From: Bacillota bacterium
Lineage (GTDB): Bacteria; Bacillota; Clostridia; Saccharofermentanales; UBA5734
Reading direction: 5' to 3'
NCBI GenBank assembly: GCA_029548445.1
Contig: JAKPNJ010000314.1
Span: 1 to 33,139 of the forward strand
DNA length: 33,139 bases
Under the pieces are notes generated by a model. That model ran no database searches, was not told the DNA's origin, and saw only the letters and a list, made by a program, of their open reading frames with translations. The translations under genes were made by a program, and so were the position numbers. Of this stretch, positions 15,367-24,913 are shown one piece after another (within the stretch, counting starts at the first letter, position 1; every line of letters begins with the position of its first letter).

Positions 15367-16959
15367 ATGGTCCGGCATACCAGACAGATCGCATTGCTGA
15401 AAGGTGAATCCTGGTGGGGGGGAGCCTCGTTCGATGGCGTTCTCATGCCGTTTGACGCAGGAAGCCGTTACCGCAAGGACCTGCGCCGCATCAACCCGAA
15501 CCAGGCCATGCCGCTGCTCCTGTCTAGCAAAGGACGGTATGTTTGGAGCGAACGGCCTTTCACATTCTCCTTCGAATCCGGCGTCTTGCATCTTGTCTCA
15601 AGTGACGAGAGGATCGAGCTACACGAGGGATCCGGCACTCTCCGGGAAGCCTTTGCCCAAGCAGCGAGTCGTCACTTCCACCTGAATGGAAAGATTCCGG
15701 ACCCGCTGGCGTTCACTGCGCCACAGTATAACACCTGGACCGAGATGCACCTCGAGCCGACCCAGCAGAAAGTCCTTGCCTATGCGGAAGGAGTCCTTGC
15801 AAACGGTATGCCGCCGGGCGTCCTGATCATCGACGACAACTGGATGAGAGACTATGGGAATCTGGATTTCAACCGTCTCTTCTTTCCTGATCCCGATGAG
15901 ATGATGCGCAGGCTCCATGCGATGGGTTTCAAGGTCATGCTGTGGGTCTGTCCCTATGTCAGCGCTGATGGGAATGTCTTCATGACGTTGAGGAGAAAGG
16001 GATTCCTGCTGAAAGACCACACCGGGGAACCGGCGATTATGGAATGGTGGAACGGATACAGCAGCCTGCTGGACCTGTCGAACCCGGATGCTGTCGCTTG
16101 GTTCACGCAACAATTGGACGGGCTTGCAGCACGATATGACGTGGACGGTTTCAAATTTGATGCCGGGAATCCGGTGATGACGGAAGACGGGGACGAGGAA
16201 CGATACAACTGGCACACCCGAATCGAGGAGAACGAGGATACATTCATATATGCATCAATTGGCGTGCGATACGCTTTGAGCGAATACCGGGAATGCTGGA
16301 AAGGCGCAGGCCTCCCGTTGATCCAGAGGCAGCAGGACAAGGCGCATGTGTGGGGAAAGAGCGGACTGTCCGACTTGATTCCGAACGGTCTTGCGCAGAG
16401 CATCATGGGATATGCCTACAATTGTCCTGACCTGATCGGCGGTGGCTCGGACGCCATCTGCGTCGATGACGGCAGACCCGACATCGACCAGGAGCTCTTC
16501 ATCCGGTATGCGCAGTGTTCCACCCTATTCCCCATGATGCAGTTCTCTGTTGCACCATGGCGTGTGCTTGACGAGACGCACCTCGGATATTGCATGGAAA
16601 TGGTTCGACTCCGCATGAAAATGGGCCCGGAAATCCTTGCCTTGGCCCTAAAAGCCGCGGATACCGGTGAACCCATAATGCGCCCAATGGAATATGTATA
16701 CCCAGGGAAGGGCTATCACGAGGTCGTAGATCAGTTCATGCTGGGGGACGATATCCTGGTCGCCCCCATTCTGGAAAAAGGTGCCAGGACAAGGAAAATT
16801 CACTTCCCCGAGGGAAACTGGGTGGACGAATCCGGTGCCCTCTATCCGGGCGGCGTTTGTTCGGAGGTCCTCGCACGAATTTCCTGGCTCCCCTGGTTCA
16901 GGAGAGTCGAGATGCGGCCGAGTGACCGTGGGATTCCGGAAGGACCGGGGGTGCTATAA
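15367..16959 (+). CDS. GH31 glycoside hydrolase
   Basis: This 530-residue enzyme of glycoside hydrolase family 31 cleaves alpha-glycosides with retention. GVLIIDDNW (151-159), FKVMLWVCPYVS (188-199) and VDGFKFDAGNP (259-269) are the family's conserved strands, with Asp265 as nucleophile. RQQDKAHVWG (321-330) probably carries the acid/base Asp324. QFMLGDDILVAPILEKGA is the typical GH31 segment ahead of the C-terminal domain. It is shorter than alpha-glucosidases such as YicI and has a reduced N-terminal domain. GH31 includes alpha-glucosidases, alpha-xylosidases, alpha-galactosidases and alpha-N-acetylgalactosaminidases. The neighbours favour an activity on host glycan caps, but this is not decided. 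No signal peptide. The ribosome-binding site AGGTGAGG precedes the start. The stop codon overlaps the promoter of yesN. Confidence 0.85.
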   Translation: MVRHTRQIALLKGESWWGGASFDGVLMPFDAGSRYRKDLRRINPNQAMPLLLSSKGRYVWSERPFTFSFESGVLHLVSSDERIELHEGSGTLREAFAQAASRHFHLNGKIPDPLAFTAPQYNTWTEMHLEPTQQKVLAYAEGVLANGMPPGVLIIDDNWMRDYGNLDFNRLFFPDPDEMMRRLHAMGFKVMLWVCPYVSADGNVFMTLRRKGFLLKDHTGEPAIMEWWNGYSSLLDLSNPDAVAWFTQQLDGLAARYDVDGFKFDAGNPVMTEDGDEERYNWHTRIEENEDTFIYASIGVRYALSEYRECWKGAGLPLIQRQQDKAHVWGKSGLSDLIPNGLAQSIMGYAYNCPDLIGGGSDAICVDDGRPDIDQELFIRYAQCSTLFPMMQFSVAPWRVLDETHLGYCMEMVRLRMKMGPEILALALKAADTGEPIMRPMEYVYPGKGYHEVVDQFMLGDDILVAPILEKGARTRKIHFPEGNWVDESGALYPGGVCSEVLARISWLPWFRRVEMRPSDRGIPEGPGVL

Positions 16960-16960
16960 T
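16952..16960 (+). promoter_or_regulatory. Extended -10 promoter for the two-component genes
   Basis: TGCTATAAT is a perfect extended -10 element (TGn followed by TATAAT at 16955-16960). The -35 region about 17 bp upstream (GATTCC) is weak, which extended -10 promoters tolerate. The TAA stop of the GH31 gene (16957-16959) lies inside the -10. Transcription would begin near 16967, about 40 nt before the TTG start of the response regulator. It would give the regulators basal expression independent of the operon. Confidence 0.6.
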
Positions 16961-17005
16961 GAGGCGACATCTGCCTGAACAACGTCCGGACAAGGGGGTG
17001 AATCC

Positions 17006-18568
17006 TTGTACAAGGTAATGATTGCAGAAGATGAGATGCTGGTGCGCATGGGCCTGAAGCATTCCGTCGACTGGGATAAGGCAGATATGACCGTCGTCGC
17101 CGATCGGGCTGACGGCCTGTCCGCTTATACGGCGTTCAGAGAATATCGCCCGGATCTCATCTTCACTGACATCCGGATGCCCGGAATGGATGGAATGGAG
17201 CTGATCCGAAGGATTCGCGAAACCGATGGAACCTGCGTCATCATCATCCTCACCTGCCTGGAAGAGCTTGCTTTGGCGCGCGAGGCCATGCAGCTCGGCG
17301 TTTCCAGATATTTATTGAAGTCATCCATGTCGGATGCTGAAATCATGGAATCAATACTTCAGGCGAAGACACAGCTCGAAGCCCGACATCGGACCCATGC
17401 GGATACACACGATCCTCACATGCAGATCATCCTGATGGAGGAGGCGGTTCGTGGGTATATCCTCTACCGCAGCATCTCCAGGAAGGAATTCGACGCCAAG
17501 GCAGCAGAAGCGGGCTTTGAGTATCTCCAGACACCGCTGCTCATGATTTTCATTGAAATGGACCGAGTCGATCCGCTTGAAATGGTCCCGTCGAGTGCGG
17601 AAGACACCTCCGTCGCCCGTTCCGTCAAGGACATTGCGGGCGAGAAGGTCTCCACGCTCGGACGCCACTGCGTCGTGCAGACCGATGAGCATCACCTGCT
17701 CCTGCTGGTACAGAATTCCGACCCATGGCCCCAGAATCCTGTTGCACTGCTTCAGGGCCTTCAGGTGTCCATACGGAACTATTTCGGCATGACGACATCG
17801 ATCAGTATACTGGATATCCGACCGGGAAGCGAGGCTTTGCCGGATGGATACGCCCAATGCCAGCAACTGCTGAATCTAAAATACGTCCTCGGCACAGGCC
17901 GGATCATCTGCCAGACCGAAGTGGAAGGTGCCGGCCATGTGTTTCGTGAGGGACTTTCCTCCATCAGGACTGCGCTCGCCGCAAGCATCGTTGGTGATCA
18001 GGGAGCGGGCGACACAGTCGATGCGGTGGTTGCGGACGTGAAGCGACTGTCCATCGACGGAGAAGTACAGATCAAACACAGGCTGCATGCCCTTTTCAAG
18101 GATGTCCTGCCGCACCTGAGACCCGCATCGATTCCCGAAGTCGTTGCCGTCGACCATTCCATTCAAGCGAGCCAAACGCTTGATGAAGCGGTCGTGGCCA
18201 TCGTCAACTTCATCCACGAGAACCAGAAAACGGGACTCAAGACCAGACGTGACGAAATCAGGAAGGTTCTCCAGATCATCGACCAGGAATACATGACGAA
18301 CCTGACCATGCAGCAGATGGCGGCACGTATCGGCTTGAGCCCGAACTACTTCTCCAGCCTGTTCACGCAGGAAACCGGCCAGCATTTCGTTTTCTACCTT
18401 AACAGTATCCGCATCGCAAAGGCGAAGGAACTGCTCGTAAACACCCGGTTGTACTTCTACGAGATTGCGGAAAAGACCGGCTTCGCCGATGTGACATACT
18501 TCAGCAAACTCTTCAAACGGGAGACAGGGTCGAGTCCCGGCGAGTGGCGGCGCAATTCCATTGTCTAG
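17006..18568 (+). CDS. yesN: YesN-type response regulator with AraC DNA-binding domain
   Basis: This 520-residue two-component response regulator consists of a receiver domain (residues 1-125), a central linker region of about 290 residues, and a C-terminal AraC domain (about 415-515). The acidic pocket is AEDE at 7-10. The phospho-acceptor is Asp55 in LIFTDIRMPGMDG, and the signalling lysine is in RYLLKS. IGLSPNYFSSLFTQETGQHF and IAEKTGFADVTYFSKLFKRE are the two helix-turn-helix units. It should bind DNA and activate the transporter and glycosidase genes when phosphorylated by the adjacent kinase. The TTG at 17006 is chosen because AAGGGGGTG is correctly spaced and family members begin exactly with MYKVxIxEDE. 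The kinase gene overlaps its end by 8 bp. Confidence 0.93.
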   Translation: MYKVMIAEDEMLVRMGLKHSVDWDKADMTVVADRADGLSAYTAFREYRPDLIFTDIRMPGMDGMELIRRIRETDGTCVIIILTCLEELALAREAMQLGVSRYLLKSSMSDAEIMESILQAKTQLEARHRTHADTHDPHMQIILMEEAVRGYILYRSISRKEFDAKAAEAGFEYLQTPLLMIFIEMDRVDPLEMVPSSAEDTSVARSVKDIAGEKVSTLGRHCVVQTDEHHLLLLVQNSDPWPQNPVALLQGLQVSIRNYFGMTTSISILDIRPGSEALPDGYAQCQQLLNLKYVLGTGRIICQTEVEGAGHVFREGLSSIRTALAASIVGDQGAGDTVDAVVADVKRLSIDGEVQIKHRLHALFKDVLPHLRPASIPEVVAVDHSIQASQTLDEAVVAIVNFIHENQKTGLKTRRDEIRKVLQIIDQEYMTNLTMQQMAARIGLSPNYFSSLFTQETGQHFVFYLNSIRIAKAKELLVNTRLYFYEIAEKTGFADVTYFSKLFKRETGSSPGEWRRNSIV

Positions 18569-20426
18569 TAGGGTGTTCAGCCATCACTTCAGTCTGCGTG
18601 TCCAGTTGGTTGCCACCCTCGTGCTGGTGATGACGACCGTGCTGTCCATCAGCTTCACCATTTACTTTGTGACTTCGCAGAGCATCTATGAAAGCCAGCG
18701 GGAGAAGGACACCATCAGCGCATTTCAGCAAACGGAGATCAATATCGATTCTCTCTTGAACAAGATCGACATGATCTCGATGGGCATGATGGTCGAGTCG
18801 GCGGTACTGGACTTCATCCAGGTCGACCTATCGGACCGGATCGCCGTCATCGACGCCCAGCGGGGGCTGTATCAACGCATCGACTTCGTCCTGACGACTT
18901 ACGGTGAACTGAAGGCCGTGCTCTTCTTCCTCGACGACGGCCGGATCGGGGGATCATCCATACCGAACACGTATTTCAAGTACAGCGATTCTGTCGCCGA
19001 GCATCCGTTCTACGCCACCGACATCTACGCGCAGGCCAAGGCGAACAAGTCGAACATCTTCTGGGTGGGAGGCTACACGCTCGGCCTCTTCTCCCAGCTT
19101 TCCCTCAGCGAGCAGAAGAGACTGGACGAAGCCGGTCCGCAACCCCGCGACATGCTCGTGATGGGCATCCGATCCATCCAACTCCCGAAGGTGAAAGGGC
19201 GTTTCGTGCTGGTTGCTGCATTTCAGGAGACGAACCTGAGAAGGCTATATGAAAAACTGTCCAGTACTCCGGACAATCTCGTGGCCATCGTCGACGAGTC
19301 CGGGAAACTGATATCCGGAGTCGATGGGAAACTGTACGGCCAGAAGGTCGACTACTTCGATCGGATCGATACATCGAAGGACTACGGGAGCCTGGCCTAT
19401 CGGAAGGATGGCGTTTCCTGCCAGATCGTCTACTACAGGCTCGCCAAGTCGGGCTGGACGCTGGTGAGTGAAGTCCCCACCAGTACATATGAAGAAGGAT
19501 TGAATCATATGCGGGCCGTCATGATCTTCACCTCTCTCGGTGCGATGTCGCTGATTGCCTTGCTGTATGCGCTGTGGGTAAGACGGATGGTCCGTCCTCT
19601 CGAGATTTTGACCGACTCCATGAAGCGCATCGGCGATGGAAACCTCGCCTTGCGCGTTTCGCCGCGCGCAAACAGCCGTGAAATCCACCTGCTCAATCTC
19701 CAGTTCAATCATATGCTCGACGATATCAACGGCTTGATGAAGCGGATCTCGCGGATCGAGCAGGATAAGCGGTTGCTGGAGATCGAGGCGTTGCAGGCGC
19801 AGATCAATCCTCACTTCATCTACAACACCATCGCGACCCTGCGCTGGATGGCGACCCTGGCCAAGGCCAACGCCGTGGCCAGTGCGCTCGTGACTTTCTC
19901 CAACGTGCTCCGCCCTGTATTCGCGAACACCGGAGTCTCCTGGTCGCTGGAGCACGAGATCGAATTCACTCGCAACTACATCAGCATCATGAATTATCGG
20001 TTCGGAGGCAGTATCGAGTTCGCGTTCGATATCCGGATGGAGACCACCGGATTCGAGACGCCCCGATTCATTCTCCAGCCTCTGGTGGAGAATGCCATCA
20101 CGCACGGACTGGTCGAGAACAAGGCAGGTCGGATCACCATCACGATGGAAGAAGAGGACCGCAATATCCGGCTGGTGGTCGAGGACAATGGCGTGGGCAT
20201 CGACCCGGAAAGCCTGACCTGCATCCGGGATAGTCTCCAGAAGGACGAGACCGACTTGCATTACCCTTCCGAGAACATCGGATTGCGTAATGTCAGCCGG
20301 CGGATTCTCCTGCACTTCGGGAAGGAGAGCCGGCTGGAGATCGAAAGCGAGCGCGGAAGGGGCACGTCGATCGTCATCCATATTCCGAAAACCCCTGCGA
20401 TGACGGAAGACGGAGGATTATCCTGA
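18561..20426 (+). CDS. yesM: YesM-type sensor histidine kinase
   Basis: This 621-residue membrane sensor is the partner of the YesN-like regulator. Membrane helix 1 is at about residues 13-37. The extracellular sensing region at about 40-315 is probably Cache-like, and helix 2 is at about 318-340. A HAMP linker follows (about 340-395). The His_kinase domain reads LQAQINPHFIYNTIATLRWM, with His418 phosphorylated. The ATPase domain has LVENAITHGLVENKAG, DNGVGIDPESL and SERGRGTS. It probably detects a sugar or a loaded binding protein outside the cell. The start is uncertain: TTG at 18561 overlaps the yesN stop, and GTG at 18573 is an in-frame alternative. The overlap implies translational coupling. 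Confidence 0.92.
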   Translation: MSSRVFSHHFSLRVQLVATLVLVMTTVLSISFTIYFVTSQSIYESQREKDTISAFQQTEINIDSLLNKIDMISMGMMVESAVLDFIQVDLSDRIAVIDAQRGLYQRIDFVLTTYGELKAVLFFLDDGRIGGSSIPNTYFKYSDSVAEHPFYATDIYAQAKANKSNIFWVGGYTLGLFSQLSLSEQKRLDEAGPQPRDMLVMGIRSIQLPKVKGRFVLVAAFQETNLRRLYEKLSSTPDNLVAIVDESGKLISGVDGKLYGQKVDYFDRIDTSKDYGSLAYRKDGVSCQIVYYRLAKSGWTLVSEVPTSTYEEGLNHMRAVMIFTSLGAMSLIALLYALWVRRMVRPLEILTDSMKRIGDGNLALRVSPRANSREIHLLNLQFNHMLDDINGLMKRISRIEQDKRLLEIEALQAQINPHFIYNTIATLRWMATLAKANAVASALVTFSNVLRPVFANTGVSWSLEHEIEFTRNYISIMNYRFGGSIEFAFDIRMETTGFETPRFILQPLVENAITHGLVENKAGRITITMEEEDRNIRLVVEDNGVGIDPESLTCIRDSLQKDETDLHYPSENIGLRNVSRRILLHFGKESRLEIESERGRGTSIVIHIPKTPAMTEDGGLS

Positions 20427-20554
20427 TATCGCCGTGAATATTCCTCCCTTCCATCGTTGATTTGTGGGCAAAGTGCTTTGTTTTGTGCATTCTTCAATCA
20501 GAACCGAGACTCCATAATGCGAATGGATGGGATTCGGATATGGAGGATGAAGAT

Positions 20555-21868
20555 ATGGCGACAGGTTGTTCCAAAAAAGATTATGAAGAGCAGGTGGCTG
20601 CCACCCGCGACGCCCGCATGGCCTGGTGGCGGGAGGCGCGCTTCGGCATGTTCGTCCATTACGGCCTGTATTCGCAGGTCGGACGCATGGAGTGGCTGCA
20701 AACCATGGAGAACATCCCCATCGCCGAGTACGAGAAACTGGCCGGCACCTTCGCCCCGAAGCCCGGTGCCCCGCGAGAGTGGGCCGCCCTGGCGAAGAAG
20801 GCCGGCATGAAGTACATGGTGATGACCACCCGTCACCACGAAGGCTTCAGCCTGTGGGATTCGAAGGCGAACCCCTACAATTCCATGAACTTCGGACCGA
20901 AGCGCGACATTGTCCGCGAGTTCGTCGACGCCTGCCGCGAGTTCGACCTCGGCATTGGCTTCTATTCGTCCCTCATGGACTGGCACCATCCGGACGGCTG
21001 GACCTGCGCCTTCGACACCGAAGCCCGCCGCCGATTTACCCAGTACATCCGCGCCCTGAACACCGAACTTCTCACCCAGTACGGCAAGATCGACATCCTC
21101 TGGTACGATGTTGCGTTACCCATGGAGTCCTGGGAAGGATGGGACTCCCTGGAGCTCAACCAGGCCATGCGCGCACTACAGTCCCACATCCTGATCAACG
21201 ATCGCAGCAAACTACCGGAGGACTTCGGAACGCCGGAAGAGCACATTGCCGCAACCGATCGCGATTGGGAGGCATGCATGACCTTCAATGGAATCAGCTG
21301 GGGGTATGTTGACAGTGAACAAGCTGCCCCTTACGCATACAATGCGCAGCGAATCCTCAAGATGCTCCAGAACTGCGCAAGCGGCGGAGGGAACCTTCTG
21401 TTGAATATCGGGCCGACGCCGGACGGCTCCGTGCCGGCGGATGCGGTGATGCCGCTGACCCAGGTCGGAGCATGGCTTGCGGAAAACGGTCCGGCGGTCT
21501 ATGGCAGACAATCGAAAAGCACAGGATGGCCGGTGGCCTTCGGTGGGAACGGCGTGACCACAGCCACCTGCAGCGGACCGAACGTCTATCTATGGAATAT
21601 GATCTGGCCCGAGTCCGGAGAGATGGGCCTCGGAGGATATCTGAATACGCCAAAGTCCGTCCGCCTGCTGCGCGACGGCACACCGGTCGAATTCGAGCAC
21701 GTGGGTCATCGGATCCTGCTAAAGGGTCTGCAGAGGACCGCGCCGGACCCGCATGCCGGCGTCACCGTTATTGAACTCTGCTTCGACGAATCCCCTCGCT
21801 ATCTTTTCGGTAGTTACTATCCCCAATTGCATGGTGGCTTCGATCGGGCAGGTGAAGGGAAGATTTGA
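20555..21868 (+). CDS. GH29 alpha-L-fucosidase (second copy)
   Basis: This 437-residue GH29 enzyme has the canonical fucosidase features. RFGMFVHYGLYS (29-40) is the N-terminal block with the active-site His35. TTRHHEGFSLWDS (91-103) is the histidine pair. DILWYDVALP (180-189) carries the predicted nucleophile Asp185, and GGGNLLLNIGPTPDGSVP is the late family block. It closely fits classical alpha-L-fucosidases and lacks a signal peptide, so it acts inside the cell. The ATG at 20555 was chosen because GGAGG lies 8 bases before it; upstream in-frame starts at 20462 and 20540 lack good sites. About 130 bp separate it from yesM. A CATAAT at 20513-20518 may be a weak -10. The following esterase gene begins at or just after its stop. 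Confidence 0.92.
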   Translation: MATGCSKKDYEEQVAATRDARMAWWREARFGMFVHYGLYSQVGRMEWLQTMENIPIAEYEKLAGTFAPKPGAPREWAALAKKAGMKYMVMTTRHHEGFSLWDSKANPYNSMNFGPKRDIVREFVDACREFDLGIGFYSSLMDWHHPDGWTCAFDTEARRRFTQYIRALNTELLTQYGKIDILWYDVALPMESWEGWDSLELNQAMRALQSHILINDRSKLPEDFGTPEEHIAATDRDWEACMTFNGISWGYVDSEQAAPYAYNAQRILKMLQNCASGGGNLLLNIGPTPDGSVPADAVMPLTQVGAWLAENGPAVYGRQSKSTGWPVAFGGNGVTTATCSGPNVYLWNMIWPESGEMGLGGYLNTPKSVRLLRDGTPVEFEHVGHRILLKGLQRTAPDPHAGVTVIELCFDESPRYLFGSYYPQLHGGFDRAGEGKI

Positions 21869-21873
21869 CGGAT

Positions 21874-23304
21874 ATGGATTTTAAACAGATCGAACCGAAG
21901 AACCCTGGCGTTCTGATTGAACAAGGCCCGGACGAGTGGCAAATCCTGCAGCGGCAGGCGGATGGAACGGCGATCGCGAGGATGAGCGGAACGTGGAATC
22001 CGGAGGGCCCGACAGAAGGGGTTTTCGTCCAGGGGCGAGCGGTTTTAGAAGAGACAGGCGAATCGATTGTCGGATGGACCGATGCGCAGATCGGTTGCGA
22101 CTCGACCTGGACACTGGACCTGACGCTTCCCGAAGGAGGGTTGTATCGCATCGAAACCTGTCTGTCCTCAATCGATCCCAATCTCGCGATCGGGAGCCGT
22201 CGGGGCGACATGATCCACCATATCGGCGTCGGGGATGTCTTCGTCATCGCAGGGCAGAGCAATGCCGCCGGCTATGGGAAGGACCCGATCGCAGATCCTC
22301 CGGAAATCGGAATCCACTTCCTCGGCAACGACCTGCGATGGCATCTGGCCACCCACCCCTTGAATGAATCGACAGGAACTCGCCACCCGGCGAATCGGGA
22401 AGGAGGGAATCCGGGACACAGCCCCTGGCTTTCTTTTGCCCGCCGCCTCCGTCATGGGATCGGTGTTCCCGTCGGACTCGTGCAGAGCGCGCTCGGGGGT
22501 TCCCCTCTCTCGGACTGGAATCCGGAGGAAGAGGGAACCCTCTACCGGAACCTGTTGGAGATTCTGGGGATGCTTCCGCAAAATGGAGCCTGCGGGTCCG
22601 GGAAAAGGATCCGCGGCATGCTTTGGTACCAAGGCTGTTCGGATGCCTTCATCGGGACGAGTGATTCTTACCTGGACCGATTCGGCCGATTCGTCTCTCA
22701 CCTGCGGCAGGACCTCAGGGATCCGACTTTGCCCTTCCTGACCGTCCAGATCGGCCGGTATGTCGGGCCAACCGAAGGCGAATACGGAGATGGATGGGGC
22801 AAGGTACGCGAAGCACAGCGGCGAGCCGTGCATACGATTCCCGGCGTGGCCGTGGTCCCCTCGCTCGATCTTCCCCTGAGTGATGCAATCCATCTCTCTT
22901 CCGCCGGCAACCTTGTTCTTGGGGAACGGGCGGCGAAAGCAGTACTGGGAGCCTTCTACCTGAAAGGGAACAAATACCGTGCACCTGAGCCGGTTTCGGC
23001 AATCCGGGACGGCGAGGGGCGCATCCGCGTGACATTCGACCCGGTCACCGAGTGCATGAACGGCTTTGCCCTCTTACCCGAACTCGCTCCTTTCGTAGCC
23101 GAGCGGAGCGACGGACTACGGCTCGTCCCAGTCGCCGTGGACTATTCCGGGAAAAACGAGGTCCTTTTGGCCTTTGAAAGCGATCCTGGAAGCGGATGTC
23201 ACCTGCACGGCGCCTTCCGGGTGAACCCCTATCCTGTACTCCCGATCGATGAGGGGACCCGTCTGCCGATGCTTTCGTTCTTCGGCTTCCGAGTGGACGA
23301 TTAG
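21874..23304 (+). CDS. Sialate O-acetylesterase-like SGNH carbohydrate esterase
   Basis: This 476-residue protein has the SASA/SIAE esterase domain. GDVFVIAGQSNAAGYG (120-135) contains the nucleophile Ser129. LVQSALGGSPLSDW and GMLWYQGCSDAF (normally WYQGESNA) are the middle blocks. LSDAIHLSSAGN has the Asp and His of the catalytic set. Enzymes of this family remove O-acetyl groups from sialic acid or xylan; here, among fucosidases and sulfatases, sialic acid or another host sugar is more likely. The ESN-to-CSD change in the middle block is unusual. Residues 1-115 form an N-terminal beta-region. No signal peptide is seen. The start could also be TTG at 21865, which overlaps the fucosidase stop; ATG 21874 is preferred for its start codon although its ribosome-binding site is more distant. 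Confidence 0.8.
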   Translation: MDFKQIEPKNPGVLIEQGPDEWQILQRQADGTAIARMSGTWNPEGPTEGVFVQGRAVLEETGESIVGWTDAQIGCDSTWTLDLTLPEGGLYRIETCLSSIDPNLAIGSRRGDMIHHIGVGDVFVIAGQSNAAGYGKDPIADPPEIGIHFLGNDLRWHLATHPLNESTGTRHPANREGGNPGHSPWLSFARRLRHGIGVPVGLVQSALGGSPLSDWNPEEEGTLYRNLLEILGMLPQNGACGSGKRIRGMLWYQGCSDAFIGTSDSYLDRFGRFVSHLRQDLRDPTLPFLTVQIGRYVGPTEGEYGDGWGKVREAQRRAVHTIPGVAVVPSLDLPLSDAIHLSSAGNLVLGERAAKAVLGAFYLKGNKYRAPEPVSAIRDGEGRIRVTFDPVTECMNGFALLPELAPFVAERSDGLRLVPVAVDYSGKNEVLLAFESDPGSGCHLHGAFRVNPYPVLPIDEGTRLPMLSFFGFRVDD

Positions 23305-23335
23305 CACCGGCGTTACGCCAGAGAGGAGCCGCGCG

Positions 23336-24892
23336 ATGACGAATCGTCCGAACATCGTCTTCTTCCTGGTCGACGACATGGGGTACGGAGACGTCTCGTG
23401 CCTGAATCCGGAAGGGAAGATCTCCACCCCGAACTTCGACCGACTTGCCCGTCAGGGCATGTCTTTCACGGATGCCCATTCCACATCGGCGGTCTGCTCC
23501 CCCTCCCGGTACAGCCTCCTGACGGGAAGGTACAATTGGCGGTCGACGTTGCAGGCGGGAATCGTGGGCCTGTACGGAGAACCATTGATTGCCCCGGATC
23601 GGGATACCCTCCCAAAACTGCTCCGCCGTCATGGTTACCACACTGCCTGCATCGGGAAATGGCACTTGGGCATGGGGTGGGACTTCGAGGTGACCAAGGA
23701 CTTCCTTCCCGACCGCCCGCGCGACCTCGAGGGCTTCGAAGGAGATCCCGAGGAAGCGGAGCGGCGGAAGGCCACATGGAAAAACGCCTTCTCCAGACCT
23801 GTGAAGGGCGGACCTCTCGCAGCGGGCTTTGATCACTATTTCGGCGTGGATGTCCCCAACTGGCCGCCCTATTGCTTCCTCGAGGATGACCGTGTCCAGG
23901 GAGTCCCCTCCGAATGGCTTCCCGCGAGACTTCTCGTTGAAGGCCTCGCGAACATCCACGGCCCTGCCGTGCCCGGCTGGAATTTCGAACAGCTGCTCCC
24001 TTCTTTTGCCTCCGCAGCGGACCGGTACATCCAGGATATGACTCGGAGCTCAGAGCCATTCTTCCTTTATCTCCCGATGACATCCCCGCATACGCCGCTT
24101 GCGGTCAATGAGCCATGGATGGGCAAGAGCGGTCTGGATAACCGGTACGCCGACTTCGTTATGGAAACGGACGATATCTTCGGGCGTGTCCTGGACTCCC
24201 TGGAACGCCACGGCATCGCAGACAACACCTTGGTCATCTTCGCCAGCGATAACGGCTGCGCACATTACATCGGTGCGGACCAGCTGGAGGCCCGGGGTCA
24301 TTTCCCCAGTGGACAATATCGTGGGTACAAGTCGGATGCTTGGGATGGTGGACATCGTATCCCCTTTATCGCTCGCTGGCCGGGCGTGATCCCTGCGGGA
24401 ACCCGTTGCGGTGGGCTCGCTTGCCTGTCGGACGTGATGGCGACCTGCGCCGCCATTGTCGGAGAGACCCTGCCGGACGATGCGGGGGAAGACAGCATCA
24501 GCCTGATGCCGGCCTTCCGAGATCCTGGAACGACAGTCCGCGGGCATGTGATCCACCATTCCCTGGACGGCAAGTTCGCCATCCGCGATAGGAAATGGAA
24601 ATTGGTACTCTGTCCCGGATCGGGCGGGTGGAGCAAGAACGATGCGGAGGCCTTCAGGGAGGGGCTTCCAATCGTGCAGCTCTATAACATGGAAGCGGAC
24701 CCCGGTGAAAAATCGAACCTGTGGGAACATTATCCCGGACAGGTTCGAGCCATGGCGGCGCTCTTGGTGCGCCTGGTCGACGAGGGGCGCAGTACCCCCG
24801 GACAGAAGCAGCGCAACGACGCGGCGGTCGACATCTGGAAGATCGACACCCTGACGGAAGACGATGGAATGTCACTGGACGACCTTGGATGA
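23336..24892 (+). CDS. Type I sulfatase (cysteine type), second copy
   Basis: This 518-residue arylsulfatase-superfamily enzyme has PNIVFFLVDDMGYGD (5-19) carrying the paired metal-binding Asp residues. CSPSRYSLLTGR (54-65) is the formylglycine signature with Cys54 as precursor. CIGKWHLG holds the active-site Lys and His. FASDNGCAHYIG carries the second pair of metal ligands. It is close to N-acetylgalactosamine or galactose 6-sulfatase-like enzymes in layout, but substrate assignment would need family trees. It lacks a signal peptide. The start is fixed by AGAGGAG 7 bases upstream. It differs clearly from the sulfatase at 2866, so the two probably remove different sulfate esters. The maturation enzyme is not encoded in the window. 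Confidence 0.9.
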   Translation: MTNRPNIVFFLVDDMGYGDVSCLNPEGKISTPNFDRLARQGMSFTDAHSTSAVCSPSRYSLLTGRYNWRSTLQAGIVGLYGEPLIAPDRDTLPKLLRRHGYHTACIGKWHLGMGWDFEVTKDFLPDRPRDLEGFEGDPEEAERRKATWKNAFSRPVKGGPLAAGFDHYFGVDVPNWPPYCFLEDDRVQGVPSEWLPARLLVEGLANIHGPAVPGWNFEQLLPSFASAADRYIQDMTRSSEPFFLYLPMTSPHTPLAVNEPWMGKSGLDNRYADFVMETDDIFGRVLDSLERHGIADNTLVIFASDNGCAHYIGADQLEARGHFPSGQYRGYKSDAWDGGHRIPFIARWPGVIPAGTRCGGLACLSDVMATCAAIVGETLPDDAGEDSISLMPAFRDPGTTVRGHVIHHSLDGKFAIRDRKWKLVLCPGSGGWSKNDAEAFREGLPIVQLYNMEADPGEKSNLWEHYPGQVRAMAALLVRLVDEGRSTPGQKQRNDAAVDIWKIDTLTEDDGMSLDDLG

Positions 24893-24913
24893 TCAAATAG
24901 GAGGACAGAACCG

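Noticed and set aside
13927-15591. 554-codon minus-strand frame
   Set aside because: It is a shadow of the URO-D-like, SGNH and GH31 genes, which have convincing motifs and ribosome-binding sites.
19245-20381. 378-codon minus-strand frame
   Set aside because: It is a shadow of the histidine kinase gene.
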